Assembly (NCBI RefSeq): GCF_001598855.1
Contig: NZ_BCZS01000014.1
Location: 86,988 to 150,987, forward strand
DNA from: Pluralibacter gergoviae ATCC 33028 = NBRC 105706
Lineage (GTDB): Bacteria; Pseudomonadota; Gammaproteobacteria; Enterobacterales; Enterobacteriaceae
DNA: 64,000 nucleotides
Direction: 5' to 3'
Below the pieces are notes generated by a model. The model ran no database searches, was not told the DNA's origin, and was given only the letters and a program-made list of their open reading frames with translations. The translations under genes were made by a program, and so were the position numbers. Below are positions 20,709 through 31,012 of this stretch, piece by piece (within the stretch, counting starts at the first letter, position 1; each line of letters begins with the position of its first letter).

Positions 20709-21047
20709 TGTCAGTTGTCATCTTCAGTTGCAGCCCTGGCGGGAGACCTCACGCCACTGACCAGAGCCAGTCCTAATATCCAATCTACAGTAAGTGTAGA
20801 TAACTATCCTCTATTACTGCTATTTGCGACGGCTGCCGCCAACAGCGATACAGATCACACTCTACGCAATAGCGTTAACTGGTTCAAATTTTGGTGATTT
20901 TTTCACCATAACTCGCCCGTTCACTCTTGACCCACTGCCTGAATTATCTAAATTGGACAGGCGAGCATTGGCGAGGTTTTATACAACACCCTGCTCCACC
21001 ACCGATTCATTCCATCTGATTACAAGTTTTACGAAGGATGTCTAAGT
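20709..21047. promoter_or_regulatory. clpS/cspD divergent intergenic region
   Basis: 339 AT-rich bases between divergent clpS and cspD. They must hold both promoters and a cspD leader. No element is clear enough to name. AAGGATG lies just before the cspD ATG. Confidence 0.4.
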
Positions 21048-21272
21048 ATGGAAATGGGTACAGTTAAGTGGTTTAACAATGCCAAAGGGTTTGGCTTTAT
21101 ATGCCCTGAAGGCGGCGGCGAAGATATTTTCGCCCATTATTCAACTATCCAGATGGATGGTTACAGAACGCTAAAAGCCGGGCAGGCCGTCCGGTTCGAT
21201 ATTCACCAGGGGCCGAAAGGCAATCACGCCAGCGTGATTGTGCCCGTACTGGAAGCTGAAACTGCCGCATAG
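21048..21272 (+). CDS. cspD: Cold-shock-like protein CspD
   Basis: A 74-residue CSD-fold single-stranded nucleic-acid-binding protein. In E. coli it is a stationary-phase replication inhibitor rather than a cold-shock protein. RNP1 is KGFGFICP (13-20) and RNP2 is DIFAHYS (27-33). It ends in the usual acidic, Ala-rich tail. It is convergent with macB. Confidence 0.96.
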   Translation: MEMGTVKWFNNAKGFGFICPEGGGEDIFAHYSTIQMDGYRTLKAGQAVRFDIHQGPKGNHASVIVPVLEAETAA

Positions 21273-21303
21273 CAGTAGCTTCATTGTGACTATCCCATCG
21301 GTA

Positions 21304-21332
21304 AAATGCCAGCCCCTGCGGCTGGCATTTTT
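21304..21332. terminator. Bidirectional terminator between cspD and macB
   Basis: Perfect 11-bp stem AAATGCCAGCC / GGCTGGCATTT with a CCTGC loop and T-tract, serving both convergent genes. Confidence 0.85.
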
Positions 21333-21339
21333 ATGGCCG

Positions 21340-23280
21340 CTACTCGCGGGCCAGCGCCTCCACCGGATCGAGACGCGCGGCGCTGCGCGCCGGCAGCCAG
21401 CCGAACAGCACGCCGGTGAGCGTTGAGCAGATAAACGCCATCAGCAGCGCCAGCGGCGAGAAGCCGATGCTCCAGTCGGGCAGGAACAGCTGCAGGACCA
21501 GGGCAATCATCAGCGACAGGCCGACGCCCAGCGCGCCGCCCACCAGGCACACCAGTACCGCTTCAATTAAAAACTGCAGCAGCACATCGGCCGCCCGGGC
21601 CCCGACCGCCATGCGGATGCCGATTTCTCGGGTGCGTTCGGTGACCGACACCAGCATGATGTTCATCACGCCGATGCCGCCGACCAGCAGCGAAATCACC
21701 GCCACCAGGGTTAAGAAGAGCTGCAGCGTGTGGGTGGTGCGCTCCGCCGTTTTCAGGATGCTGTCCATATTCATGGTGAAGACATCTTTTTTCCCGTGAC
21801 GCAGGGTCAGCAGACGGGTCAGCTGCTGTTCCGCCAGCGCGCTGTCGTAGCCTTCATTGATGCGCACGGTAATGGAGTTGAGCCACGACTGGCCCATCAC
21901 CCGGCCCGCCATCGTGGTATAGGGCAGCCAGACCCGCAGGTTTTTACTGCTGCCAAACATGCTCTGCTTTTCGGCGGCCACGCCGATGACCGTCACCGGA
22001 ATATTGCCGACCAGGATCACCTCGCCCACCGCGCTCGCCTTATCGGGAAACAGCTGGCGACGGGTATTGCCGTCAATGACCACCACCTGCGCGCGGTCCG
22101 CCTGCTGCACGGCGTTGAAGGTATTGCCCTCGCTGAAGCTCATGCCGTAGACGCTGAAGTACTGGGTGCCGATGCCCTCCGCGCTGGCGGAGACGTCGAT
22201 ATTGTTGTAGCGCAGCCGCAGGCTTTTGGAGACCGCGGGGGTAGCGGAGCTCACCCACGGCTGCTGCTGGATAGCCAGCAAATCGTCATACTTCAGCGCC
22301 TGCTGATACTGCGGCTCGTCGTCGCCGAAATCTTTCCCCGGATAGACGTCGATGGTGTTGGTGCCGATGGCGCGAATATCGGCCAGCACCAGCTGCTTGG
22401 CCGCATCGCCGACCACCACGATAGAGACCACCGAGGCGATGCCGATGATAATCCCCAGCATGGTCAGCAGGGTGCGCATCTTGTTGGCCGCCAGCGCCCG
22501 CCAGGCCATCGCCAGCGCCTCGCGAAAGCCGCCGGTAAACTGCTGCCACGCGCCGGCGGTGCCCGCAGGCGTACTCCGGGCGCCGGCGCCCGCGGCCTTT
22601 GGCGGCGGGTTGCTGACGATCTCACCGTCGCGGATCTCGACGATCCGCTCCGCCTGGGCGGCCACCGCCGGATCGTGGGTGACGATAATCACCGTGTGCC
22701 CCTGCGCCCTGAGCTCATGCAGGATGGCCATCACCTCTTCGCCCGAGCGGCTGTCGAGCGCGCCGGTCGGCTCATCCGCCAGAATGACCTGGCCGCCGTT
22801 CATCAGAGCGCGGGCGATACTGACCCGCTGCTGCTGGCCGCCGGAGAGCTGCGAAGGGCGGTAGTCCCGCCGCGCTTCAAGGCCGAGCTGCGCCAGCAGG
22901 GCCCGCGCGCGCTCAAGGCGCCGCCTGCGCTCGGTGCCCGCATACACGGCGGGGATTTCGACATTCTGCGTGGCGCTCAGGTGCGACAGCAGGTGGTAGC
23001 GCTGAAAGATAAAGCCGAAGTGCTCCCGGCGCAGGCGCGCCAGCGCGTCGGCGTCCAGGGTGGCCACATCAGTGCCCGCTACCCGGTAGGTGCCGCTGCT
23101 CGCCTTATCCAGACAGCCGATGATATTCATCAGCGTCGATTTTCCCGAGCCGGACGCGCCGACGATCGCCACCATTTCGCCGGCGTTGATCCGCAGCGAG
23201 ATGCCCTTGAGGACCTCCACGCTGCCGTCGCCGGACGGATAGCTGCGGCGAATATCGCTCAGCTCAAGCAGCGCGGTCAC
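21340..23280 (-). CDS. macB: Macrolide export ATP-binding/permease protein MacB
   Basis: Inner-membrane ABC component of the MacAB-TolC efflux pump (macrolides, enterotoxin, protoporphyrin in E. coli). 646 residues. The nucleotide-binding domain is N-terminal (Walker [10 protein letters not shown] about 41-49, signature LSGGQQQR, Walker [13 protein letters not shown]). It is followed by a membrane helix near 275, a large periplasmic domain (about 300-520) and three C-terminal helices of the MacB/FtsX type. GTG start; overlaps the macA stop by 4 bases (GTGA). Confidence 0.97.
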   Translation of the reverse strand: MTALLELSDIRRSYPSGDGSVEVLKGISLRINAGEMVAIVGASGSGKSTLMNIIGCLDKASSGTYRVAGTDVATLDADALARLRREHFGFIFQRYHLLSHLSATQNVEIPAVYAGTERRRRLERARALLAQLGLEARRDYRPSQLSGGQQQRVSIARALMNGGQVILADEPTGALDSRSGEEVMAILHELRAQGHTVIIVTHDPAVAAQAERIVEIRDGEIVSNPPPKAAGAGARSTPAGTAGAWQQFTGGFREALAMAWRALAANKMRTLLTMLGIIIGIASVVSIVVVGDAAKQLVLADIRAIGTNTIDVYPGKDFGDDEPQYQQALKYDDLLAIQQQPWVSSATPAVSKSLRLRYNNIDVSASAEGIGTQYFSVYGMSFSEGNTFNAVQQADRAQVVVIDGNTRRQLFPDKASAVGEVILVGNIPVTVIGVAAEKQSMFGSSKNLRVWLPYTTMAGRVMGQSWLNSITVRINEGYDSALAEQQLTRLLTLRHGKKDVFTMNMDSILKTAERTTHTLQLFLTLVAVISLLVGGIGVMNIMLVSVTERTREIGIRMAVGARAADVLLQFLIEAVLVCLVGGALGVGLSLMIALVLQLFLPDWSIGFSPLALLMAFICSTLTGVLFGWLPARSAARLDPVEALARE

Positions 23281-24392
23281 GGCTTCGCTCCGGGATGACT
23301 TTCACCGGTGATGACCTCGTCGCCCTCCTCCAGGCCTTTGGCCACCACAACCTCGGTATCATTGCGCGCGCCGAGCGTCACTTCGCGGGTTTTCACCTCG
23401 CCGTTGCGCAGCAGGCGCACGCTGTAGCGGTTATCGCCGGTGGCCTCGCCGAGGGCGGCAAGCGGAATGGTCAGCGCGTTTTTCACGCCGTCGAGCTGAA
23501 TATGCACCTGGGCGGTCATGTCCAGGCGCAGCACGCCCTGCGGGTTAGGAACCTCAAAGCGGGCGTAGTAAAAGATGGCGTCATTGACCTTTTCCGGCGT
23601 CGGCAGAATATCCTTCAGCATCCCTTCGTAGCGGGTCAGCGGATCGCCGAGCACCGTAAACCAGGCGTGCTGGCCGGGCTTAAGATGGATAACGTCGGCC
23701 TCTGACACCTGGGCCTTGACCAGCATGGTGCTGAGATCCGCCAGGGTCAGAATATTCGGCGCCTGCTGGGCGGCGATCACCGTCTGTCCCTGCAGGGTGG
23801 TTATCTGCGTCACCTCGCCGCTCATCGGCGCGACGATGCGGGTATAGTCGAGGTTGGTTTTCGCCGTATCCAGCGAGGCCTGGTTGCGCTTGATCTGCGC
23901 ATCGATGGTGCCGAGCTGCGCCTCCTTCACCGCCAGATCGGTGGCCGCGGTGTCCAGCTCCTGCTGCGAGACGAGATGTTTACCGACCAGCTGCCGGTTG
24001 CGCGACAGCGTCAGCTGCGCAAGCCTCTGCTCGGCAATGGCCTGCAGGCGCTGGGCGCGCAGCTCCATCAGCGTCGCCTCGACCTCTTTTATCTGGTTCT
24101 CCGCCTGCTCGGGGTCGATAACCCCGAGCAGCTGATCTTTCTTCACTTTGTCGCCAATGCTGACCGACAGCGTTTTCAGTTGACCGCTGACCTGCGCCCC
24201 GACGTCAACCTTGCGCACCGCATCGAGCTTGCCGGTCGCCATCACGTTTTTTTGCAGCTCGCCTTTGCGCACAATCAGCGTCTGATAGTGCGGCAGCGGC
24301 GCGTTGAGCGTGCGCCAGACGCTGACGCCGGCGATCGCCAGCAGCAGCAGCGCCAGCAGGTAGCGCTTCTTTATTTTGTCCCTGATGCTCAT
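23277..24392 (-). CDS. macA: Macrolide efflux periplasmic adaptor MacA
   Basis: Membrane-fusion protein of MacAB-TolC. 371 residues with an N-terminal membrane anchor (about 10-28, [17 protein letters not shown]), a biotinyl-lipoyl-like half ([14 protein letters not shown]), a long coiled-coil hairpin (about 95-175), the second lipoyl half ([10 protein letters not shown]) and beta-barrel domains. AAGGAT precedes the ATG. It is the first gene of the macAB operon and divergent from ybjX. Confidence 0.97.
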   Translation of the reverse strand: MSIRDKIKKRYLLALLLLAIAGVSVWRTLNAPLPHYQTLIVRKGELQKNVMATGKLDAVRKVDVGAQVSGQLKTLSVSIGDKVKKDQLLGVIDPEQAENQIKEVEATLMELRAQRLQAIAEQRLAQLTLSRNRQLVGKHLVSQQELDTAATDLAVKEAQLGTIDAQIKRNQASLDTAKTNLDYTRIVAPMSGEVTQITTLQGQTVIAAQQAPNILTLADLSTMLVKAQVSEADVIHLKPGQHAWFTVLGDPLTRYEGMLKDILPTPEKVNDAIFYYARFEVPNPQGVLRLDMTAQVHIQLDGVKNALTIPLAALGEATGDNRYSVRLLRNGEVKTREVTLGARNDTEVVVAKGLEEGDEVITGESHPGAKP

Positions 24393-24545
24393 AGGATCCT
24401 TATGCTTACCCGCCCGGCGACGCGGCGAATATCAACCTTACGTAAACAGCTTTTCGATAGGCTAAATGTTATCAGAGTTATTAAGGCCGGGTTTACTATT
24501 CTGCTGCTTAAATCTGCGCTATGACTGGTAACCGGACCGCCCCTG

Positions 24546-25496
24546 ATGACGCAGATCACCCAAAACAGTTTTATCCCCGCTCGTTCCCCAAGTCCGCTCG
24601 GACTCTTTCTGAGCCTCACCTTTGGCAAACTGCGGCCGGGTAAATTCTGGCACCAGCGCAGCTTCCGGCGCAAGTTTATGCTGCGTTCGCTGCTGATGCC
24701 CTCTTTGAGCCGGGAGTGGCTCACCGAGCTTGCCCAGTGGCCCGAGCTGGATATTCTGCTCAGGCGCCAGCCGCGCCTGCCGGTGCGCCTGCATCGCCCC
24801 TATATTGCCGCGCCGCTGACGCCCCGCCAGCGGCTCGATGCCCTGCACGATCACTACGCCCTGCTGCACGCGCGCTTCTCGCCGGCCGAGCTGAGCACCT
24901 ACTTCAGCGCCGACCGGCTGCTGCTGGCCACGCTCGAAGGGAAAGAGGATGAGGTCTATACCCTGGAGCTGACGATGGTGATATCGCTGGACAAAGAGGG
25001 AGACAGCACCATCCTGATGCGCAACGGCGACGGCGACACGCTGGCGGAAATGACCTTCACGCTGTGCCACTACGGCAACAAGCGCACGCTGTTTATCGGC
25101 GGCCTGCAGGGCGGCAAGCGCGAGCTGCCCCACGAGGCTATCCAGAAGGCCACCAAGTCCTGCAGCGGCCTGTTTCCGAAGCGGCTGGTGATGGAAGCCG
25201 TCTGCGACTTTGCCCGGCGGATGGAGGTAGAGCAGATCCTCGCGGTCAGCAACGCCACCCACATCTACCGCAGCCTGCGCTACCGGGATAAAGAGAACAA
25301 AATATTTGCCGACTACGATGCCTTCTGGACCTCGGTCGGCGGCGAGCTGGACGATGAGGGCTACTTCCACATTCCCGACAGCATCGCCCGCAAAAGCGAG
25401 GCCGACATCGCCAGCAAAAAGCGGGCGGAGTATCGCCGCCGCTATCAGCTGCTGGATGCGGTTGCGGCGCAGATGAGCGGACGCTTCGGCGGCTAG
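24546..25496 (+). CDS. ybjX: VirK/YbjX family protein (DUF535)
   Basis: 316-residue member of the VirK/YbjX family. Relatives in Shigella and Salmonella affect virulence and polymyxin/antimicrobial-peptide resistance, and Salmonella ybjX is PhoP-controlled; no convincing PhoP box was seen here. No membrane segments. The conserved core includes LFIGGLQGG (near 182) and KRLVMEAVCDFA. Its stop overlaps the convergent ybjD stop (shared CTAG at 25493-25496). Biochemical function is unknown. Confidence 0.93.
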   Translation: MTQITQNSFIPARSPSPLGLFLSLTFGKLRPGKFWHQRSFRRKFMLRSLLMPSLSREWLTELAQWPELDILLRRQPRLPVRLHRPYIAAPLTPRQRLDALHDHYALLHARFSPAELSTYFSADRLLLATLEGKEDEVYTLELTMVISLDKEGDSTILMRNGDGDTLAEMTFTLCHYGNKRTLFIGGLQGGKRELPHEAIQKATKSCSGLFPKRLVMEAVCDFARRMEVEQILAVSNATHIYRSLRYRDKENKIFADYDAFWTSVGGELDDEGYFHIPDSIARKSEADIASKKRAEYRRRYQLLDAVAAQMSGRFGG

Positions 25497-27151
25497 TCTG
25501 CCCGCCCCCGCGCCAGCCACAGCACCCGGGAGAACATCTTTCTCAGCAGGGACGGCACCGACTCAACGCCGCGCCGCCCTGCTTCCATTGCCACCTCGAT
25601 CGCCAGATCGGGCTTCGACGAGCGGTGAATGGCCTTAGTGATGACCCGGCGCATATTCATCGGCACGCCGTCGGGCAGTTGCGCGACCCGGTGGTAAACG
25701 TCATCAAACCCCTGGCGGTACATAAAGTGCTCCATATCCAGCGCCGGCAGCTCCGTCAGGTGCTGGCGCTCAAGCTCCCGGTCATTGTTAACCAGCCCGC
25801 GCACCGTCGCCGCGTATTTCTTTCCCGCCTCGTCGCCGTCCACCAGCACGTGCCACTCAATGCCCATCCGGCGGGCAAACTTAATCAGCGGCCGCAGTCC
25901 CGACTGGGCGAACTCAATCACCTTAATGCCCTCGGCGTCGAAGTGGTGGCCGCACTGGCGGGCCAGTTCGTTAATCACCCAGGTCTCGGTTTCGCCCTCC
26001 ACCAGCAGCCAGCAGCGGGCAAACAGCGACGAGGCGCGGTTGAAGCGGATATGAAAGGCGATGCGCCTGCCGTCTTCGGCATTCAGCCCGTCCGGCCCCA
26101 GGCGCCAGGCGGCCACCCTGGACGAGTCGCGCACCAGGCGGCAGATGTGCTCCACCGGCGTCATCGACAGCAGTTCACCGGAATTGGTGGTGGTGACCCG
26201 CTGCAGCGGCAGCAGGTTAAGCAGATTCCACGCCACCGACAGCATGATCGGGTGCAGGCGGGTTTCGGGATCTTCGATCAGCAGCAGCGGCCTGGCGTCT
26301 TTATCCAGCCGCACCGAGCCTTTCGCCTGCAGCAGCGTGGCGAACAGCCCCAGCAGGATCATCCGGTGGCTGCGGCCGCCGGGCTTATCGATCATCCGGT
26401 TGATAATGTCGAGATAGCGCCAGCTGCGCTGCTCGTCGTGGGAGCGGCGGCGCATCAGGCGGTGGCGGGACTCCGCCGTTCCCTGCTCGGAAAAGTAGTG
26501 CTCCAGCAGCTGTACCATCGCCGACAGGCCCTGGCGGATCTGGCCGTCGGTGAGGTTCTGCGGGCTGTTGACCAGCTCGCGGGAGAGAAAATCGAGCTGG
26601 CGGGCGGTGAGCTCAACGTCCGGAACGTCGGGCACCGCGCCGCTGCGGATGCGGCGCATAAAGCGCGCATCGCGCAGGCGTAGCACCGGCATCAACCGCA
26701 CCAGGTGCCCCGCCAGGGCATCGATGTCGGGAATGGCCAGCGGCTGGCCGCCGCCGTCGAGAAAACTGCGCAGGGTCATCACGCAGCCCTCGTCGTCCAG
26801 CTCGCCCTCCAGCCGGTAATGAATACGCTGAAAGCTGTCCTCACCGGCCGTCCAGCAGGCGGCCAGCGGCCGGTAGTGGCGGGCGTTGCGCCGCCCGGGC
26901 TCCAGCTCGCGAAAGGTGAGGATAATATGCAGGTGGTGCTCCCGTCCGGTGACGTCGCCGGGCGGAAACCAGAAATCCTCACGGACAAAGTGGTAGAGGC
27001 CGGATTCCGGCGACAGCAGCAGCGTCAGCGCGTCGAGCAGGCTGGACTTACCCCAGGCGTTCTCGCCGATTAACACATTGTTCTCTTCCAGCGCCAGCGA
27101 CAGGCGGTTGATACCGCGAAACCCGACGATTTCCACACGCTCAAGAAGCAT
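25493..27151 (-). CDS. ybjD: OLD-family ATPase/TOPRIM nuclease YbjD
   Basis: 552 residues. An N-terminal ABC-type ATPase with Walker A GENAWGKSS (about 29-37) and Walker B LLLIEDPETRLHP (about 290) is joined to a C-terminal TOPRIM domain with LLVEGETETWV (near 370) and VDGDEAGKKY. This is the OLD nuclease layout, related to phage P2 Old and to Gabija GajA. No GajB-like helicase lies next to it, and YbjD is a normal backbone gene of enterics. Cellular role is unproven. GGGGGAG lies before the ATG. Confidence 0.93.
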   Translation of the reverse strand: MLLERVEIVGFRGINRLSLALEENNVLIGENAWGKSSLLDALTLLLSPESGLYHFVREDFWFPPGDVTGREHHLHIILTFRELEPGRRNARHYRPLAACWTAGEDSFQRIHYRLEGELDDEGCVMTLRSFLDGGGQPLAIPDIDALAGHLVRLMPVLRLRDARFMRRIRSGAVPDVPDVELTARQLDFLSRELVNSPQNLTDGQIRQGLSAMVQLLEHYFSEQGTAESRHRLMRRRSHDEQRSWRYLDIINRMIDKPGGRSHRMILLGLFATLLQAKGSVRLDKDARPLLLIEDPETRLHPIMLSVAWNLLNLLPLQRVTTTNSGELLSMTPVEHICRLVRDSSRVAAWRLGPDGLNAEDGRRIAFHIRFNRASSLFARCWLLVEGETETWVINELARQCGHHFDAEGIKVIEFAQSGLRPLIKFARRMGIEWHVLVDGDEAGKKYAATVRGLVNNDRELERQHLTELPALDMEHFMYRQGFDDVYHRVAQLPDGVPMNMRRVITKAIHRSSKPDLAIEVAMEAGRRGVESVPSLLRKMFSRVLWLARGRAD

Positions 27152-27491
27152 ATCTCCCCCGAACCGACTTCCCTTAAGTTACGGCAGTATAGCCACAGGC
27201 GACGGCCAAAGGCATCCACAATTGAGAGCGCATGAAATAACAAGAACCGGTAATTATTATTTTCCGCTCATAAAAATATAAAAATAACATCGCCGGATTC
27301 GCCCAGGAAATAACCTGACATTGCCTCACATCAATTATCACCAATATATTTCGCTGGTTAATATGGAAGATTCGTCCATAAAATGGCGGCGCTAATTTGT
27401 GTCGTCCCTTTTAAGACGATATTCAGTTGATTATGGCGATTTATTATGCGGAAAAAAATACAACCGCATCGCCGTTATTTCGAGGTGGTAT
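27152..27491. promoter_or_regulatory. ybjD/aqpZ divergent intergenic region
   Basis: 340 AT-rich bases with promoters of both divergent genes. An in-frame extension upstream of aqpZ (from 27399) is open but unsupported. No named site was recognised. Confidence 0.4.
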
Positions 27492-28187
27492 ATGTTCAGA
27501 AAACTGGCCGCAGAGTGCTTTGGCACGTTCTGGCTTGTGTTTGGCGGCTGCGGCAGCGCGGTACTGGCAGCAGCGTTTCCCGGGCTGGGAATTGGCTTCG
27601 CGGGGGTCGCGCTGGCCTTTGGTTTAACCGTATTAACCATGGCCTACGCCGTGGGCCATATCTCCGGCGGCCATTTTAACCCGGCGGTGACCCTCGGCCT
27701 GTGGGCCGGCGGCCGCTTTCCGACGAAAGAGGTCATTGGCTATATTATTGCCCAGGTGATCGGCGGCATTATTGCAGCCGCGGTTCTTTATGTTATTGCC
27801 AGCGGTAAAGCCGGATTCGACGCCGCCGCCAGCGGCTTCGCCTCTAACGGCTACGGCGAACATTCGCCGGGCGGCTACTCCAGGCTGGCGGCCATCGTGA
27901 TTGAAATCGTGCTGACCTGCGGTTTCCTGCTGGTTATCCACGGCGCCACCGATAAGCGCGCCCCGGCGGGCTTTGCGCCGATTGCCATTGGCCTGGCGCT
28001 GACCCTGATCCACCTGATCAGCATTCCGGTGACCAATACTTCCGTTAACCCGGCCCGCAGCACCGCCGTGGCCCTCTTCCAGGGCGGCTGGGCGCTGGAG
28101 CAGCTGTGGCTGTTCTGGGTGATGCCGATTATCGGCGGTATCCTCGGCGGCCTGCTGTACCGCACGCTGCTGGAAAAACGCGATTAA
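27492..28187 (+). CDS. aqpZ: Aquaporin Z
   Basis: Inner-membrane water channel of 231 residues, six membrane segments and two NPA half-helices: HFNPAVTLG (about 60-68) and [12 protein letters not shown] (about 182-193, including the selectivity-filter Arg). The start is set at [13 protein letters not shown], preceded by GAGGTGG. Confidence 0.97.
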   Translation: MFRKLAAECFGTFWLVFGGCGSAVLAAAFPGLGIGFAGVALAFGLTVLTMAYAVGHISGGHFNPAVTLGLWAGGRFPTKEVIGYIIAQVIGGIIAAAVLYVIASGKAGFDAAASGFASNGYGEHSPGGYSRLAAIVIEIVLTCGFLLVIHGATDKRAPAGFAPIAIGLALTLIHLISIPVTNTSVNPARSTAVALFQGGWALEQLWLFWVMPIIGGILGGLLYRTLLEKRD

Positions 28188-28203
28188 ATCACGCTCCCCG
28201 CCG

Positions 28204-28235
28204 GCGCCGCCCTTTTCCCGGGCGGCGCTGTTTTC
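28204..28235 (+). terminator. aqpZ terminator
   Basis: GCGCCGCCC / GGGCGGCGC stem with TTTTCCC loop, followed by TGTTTTCT, 16 bases past the aqpZ stop. Confidence 0.75.
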
Positions 28236-28304
28236 TGTTTACTGCGCCGCGCGAATTCGGTAGTGTCATGGGCGTTTTTTTCTCTCTAAAGGACCCGCCC
28301 ACCC

Positions 28305-29204
28305 ATGTTATCCGGATTGCTGATTATTTTAGTGCCGCTGGTGATTGGCTATCTGATCCCGCTGCGCCACCGCCGCGCGCTGCAGATAATTAATCGCCTG
28401 CTGAGCTGGATCGTTTACGTTATTCTTTTTTTTATGGGCGTCAGCCTCGCTTTTCTCGATAATCTTGCCAGCAATCTGTTTGCCATTTTCCATTATTCCG
28501 CCGTCAGCATCGTGGTTATTCTGGCCTGCAATACCGCGGCCCTGCTGTGGCTTGAGCGATCGCTGCCGTGGCGCAGCCAGCATCAGCAGGAGAAGCTGCC
28601 CTCGCGCCTGGCGATGGCGCTCGAATCACTCCAGCTGTGCGGCGTGGTGCTGGTCGGGTTCTTAATCGGTCTGACCGGGCTGCCTTTCCTGCAGCACGCC
28701 ACCGACGCCAGCGAATATACGCTGATTTTTCTGCTGTTCCTGATCGGCATCCAGCTGCGCAATAACGGCATGAGCCTCAAGCAGATCGTCCTCAACCGCC
28801 GGGGCATGATTGTCGCGACGGTGGTGGTGGCAAGCTCGCTGGCGGGCGGCGCCATTAATTCACTGCTGCTGGGCCTGCCGCTGAAGGCCGGGCTGGCGAT
28901 GGCTTCCGGCTTCGGCTGGTATTCACTGTCCGGCATTCTGACGACCGAATCCTTCGGCCCGGTGATCGGCAGTGCGACCTTCTTTAACGACCTGGCCCGC
29001 GAGCTGATTGCGATCATGGTCATTCCGGGGCTTATCCGCCGCAGCCGCTCGGCGGCGCTCGGCCTGTGCGGCGCCACGTCGATGGACTTTACCCTGCCGG
29101 TGCTCCAGCGCTCCGGCGGCGTCGAAATCGTCCCGGCGGCTATCGTCCACGGCTTTATCCTCAGCCTGCTGGTGCCGGTGCTGCTGGCCTTCTTCGGCGC
29201 GTAA
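28305..29204 (+). CDS. lysO: L-lysine exporter LysO (YbjE)
   Basis: 299-residue inner-membrane protein with about eight to nine hydrophobic segments and the LysO-family signature FGWYSLSGILTTESFGPVIG (about 204-223). E. coli LysO exports lysine and the analogue thialysine. AGGA precedes the ATG. It is a single gene between aqpZ and hcp. Confidence 0.95.
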   Translation: MLSGLLIILVPLVIGYLIPLRHRRALQIINRLLSWIVYVILFFMGVSLAFLDNLASNLFAIFHYSAVSIVVILACNTAALLWLERSLPWRSQHQQEKLPSRLAMALESLQLCGVVLVGFLIGLTGLPFLQHATDASEYTLIFLLFLIGIQLRNNGMSLKQIVLNRRGMIVATVVVASSLAGGAINSLLLGLPLKAGLAMASGFGWYSLSGILTTESFGPVIGSATFFNDLARELIAIMVIPGLIRRSRSAALGLCGATSMDFTLPVLQRSGGVEIVPAAIVHGFILSLLVPVLLAFFGA

Positions 29205-29310
29205 TACTCCCATGGCGGTAGGCTCCTGCCGCCAAAATTGCGTTAAATCAATCTCCCCTCAGGTTGCCACACAATTTCCTTTTCAGCCTCATCCCTGAGG
29301 CTTACTCTTA

Positions 29311-29333
29311 AACATGTATCTAAAATATAACTT
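29311..29333 (+). promoter_or_regulatory. NsrR-like operator of hcp
   Basis: AACATGTATCT-A-AAATATAACTT has the 11-1-11 palindromic form of NsrR sites (consensus half about AAGATGYATTT); each half agrees at 9 of 11 positions. It ends 16 bases before the hcp ATG. NsrR represses hcp-hcr in E. coli until nitric oxide appears. Confidence 0.7.
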
Positions 29334-29349
29334 TAAGAAAGGTGTGATC

Positions 29350-31002
29350 ATGTTTTGTGTGCAATGTGAACAAACGATGCGGACCCCGGTAGGCAACGGC
29401 TGCGCCTATGCGCAGGGGATGTGCGGCAAAACGGCGCAAACCTCTGACCTGCAGGACCTGCTGATCGCCACGCTGCAGGGGCTCTCCGCCTGGGCAGTGA
29501 AGGCCCGCGAGTACGGTATCGTCAGCCACGAGGTTGACAGCTTCGCGCCGCGCGCCTTTTTCTCCACCCTGACCAACGTCAACTTCGATTCGCCGCGCAT
29601 TATCGGCTACGCCCGCGAGGCCATTGCCCTGCGCACGGCGCTGAAGCAGCAGTGCCAGGCACGCGATCCTGCCGCCGCCGTCGATAACCCGATGGCCGGT
29701 ATCCAGCTGGTCAGCGACGACCTCGGGGACCTGCAGCGCCAGGCCGCCGCCTTCGTGCCGAACAAAGATAAGGCTACTATCGGCGACAACATCCTCGGTC
29801 TGCGCCTGCTGTGCCTGTACGGCCTGAAGGGCGCCGCCGCCTATATGGAGCACGCCCACGTGCTCGGCCAGCACGATGAGGCCATTTATGCCGAATATCA
29901 TCAGATCATGGCCTGGCTCGGTACCTGGCCTGCCGACATGAACGCCCTACTGGAATGCGCGATGCAGATTGGCCAGATGAACTTTAAGGTCATGCGCATT
30001 CTTGATGCCGGTGAAACCGGCGCCTACGGCCATCCGACGCCGACCCAGGTTAACGTTAAGGCGGTTGCCGGCAAGGCAATTCTGATCTCCGGCCACGACC
30101 TGAAGGACCTCTATAATCTGCTCAAACAGACCGAAGGCACCGGCGTTAACGTCTACACCCACGGCGAGATGCTGCCCGCCCACGGCTATCCCGAACTGCG
30201 CAAATTCAAGCACCTGGTCGGCAACTACGGCAGCGGCTGGCAGAATCAGCAGGTTGAATTCGCCCGCTTCCCCGGCCCGGTGGTGATGACCTCCAACTGT
30301 ATTATCGATCCGACCGTCGGCCAGTACGACGACCGCATCTGGACCCGCAGCATCGTCGGCTGGCCGGGCGTCAGCCACCTTGAAGGCGATGACTTTATGC
30401 CGGTGATCCAGCAGGCGCAGAGCATGGCGGGCTTCCCGTACAGCGAAATTGAGCACCTGATCACCGTCGGCTTTGGCCGCGAAACCCTGCTCGGCGCGGC
30501 GGATTCACTGATAGACCTCGTCAGCCGTGAAAAGCTGCGCCACATCTTCCTGGTGGGCGGCTGCGACGGCGAGCGCACCGAACGCAGCTACTTCACCGAC
30601 TTCGCCACCCGCGTGCCGGACGACTGCCTGGTGCTGACCCTGGCCTGCGGTAAGTACCGCTTCAACAAGCTCGACTTTGGCGACATCGAGGGCCTGCCGC
30701 GCCTGATCGACGCCGGGCAGTGCAACGACGCCTACTCGGCGATTATTCTCGCCGTCACCCTGGCGGAGAAGCTGGGCTGCACCGTCAACGATCTGCCGCT
30801 GTCGCTGGTGCTCTCGTGGTTTGAGCAGAAGGCGATCGTCATCCTGCTGACCCTGCTGTCGCTGGGCGTGAAAAACATCACCACCGGCCCGACGGCGCCC
30901 GCCTTCCTGACGCCGGATCTGCTGGCTATCCTCAACGAGAAGTTTGGCCTGCGCGCCATTACTGACGTTGAGCACGATCTGCAGATGATGCTGAACGCCT
31001 GA
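29350..31002 (+). CDS. hcp: Hydroxylamine reductase / hybrid-cluster protein
   Basis: High-affinity NO reductase and NO-dependent S-nitrosylase component of anaerobes and facultatives. 550 residues from MFCVQCEQT. The N-terminal cysteines ([20 protein letters not shown]) bind the Fe-S cluster. Later Cys/Glu residues ([32 protein letters not shown]) bind the hybrid Fe-S-O cluster. GAAAGGTG precedes the ATG; the earlier in-frame ATG at 29314 lies inside the NsrR-like site and is rejected. hcr follows after 10 bases. Confidence 0.97.
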   Translation: MFCVQCEQTMRTPVGNGCAYAQGMCGKTAQTSDLQDLLIATLQGLSAWAVKAREYGIVSHEVDSFAPRAFFSTLTNVNFDSPRIIGYAREAIALRTALKQQCQARDPAAAVDNPMAGIQLVSDDLGDLQRQAAAFVPNKDKATIGDNILGLRLLCLYGLKGAAAYMEHAHVLGQHDEAIYAEYHQIMAWLGTWPADMNALLECAMQIGQMNFKVMRILDAGETGAYGHPTPTQVNVKAVAGKAILISGHDLKDLYNLLKQTEGTGVNVYTHGEMLPAHGYPELRKFKHLVGNYGSGWQNQQVEFARFPGPVVMTSNCIIDPTVGQYDDRIWTRSIVGWPGVSHLEGDDFMPVIQQAQSMAGFPYSEIEHLITVGFGRETLLGAADSLIDLVSREKLRHIFLVGGCDGERTERSYFTDFATRVPDDCLVLTLACGKYRFNKLDFGDIEGLPRLIDAGQCNDAYSAIILAVTLAEKLGCTVNDLPLSLVLSWFEQKAIVILLTLLSLGVKNITTGPTAPAFLTPDLLAILNEKFGLRAITDVEHDLQMMLNA

Positions 31003-31012
31003 GGAGCTAACC

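Noticed and set aside
21730..23298. Plus-strand open frame of 522 codons
   Set aside because: Exact antisense of macB; no family resemblance and no ribosome site.
24400..24545. PhoP box upstream of ybjX
   Set aside because: GGTTTA and TGCTTA elements occur but not with the 5-base spacing of the PhoP direct repeat.
25493..27151. YbjD as half of a Gabija-type defence system
   Set aside because: The OLD-type ATPase/TOPRIM layout fits, but no GajB-like helicase is adjacent and the gene is in its normal backbone position.
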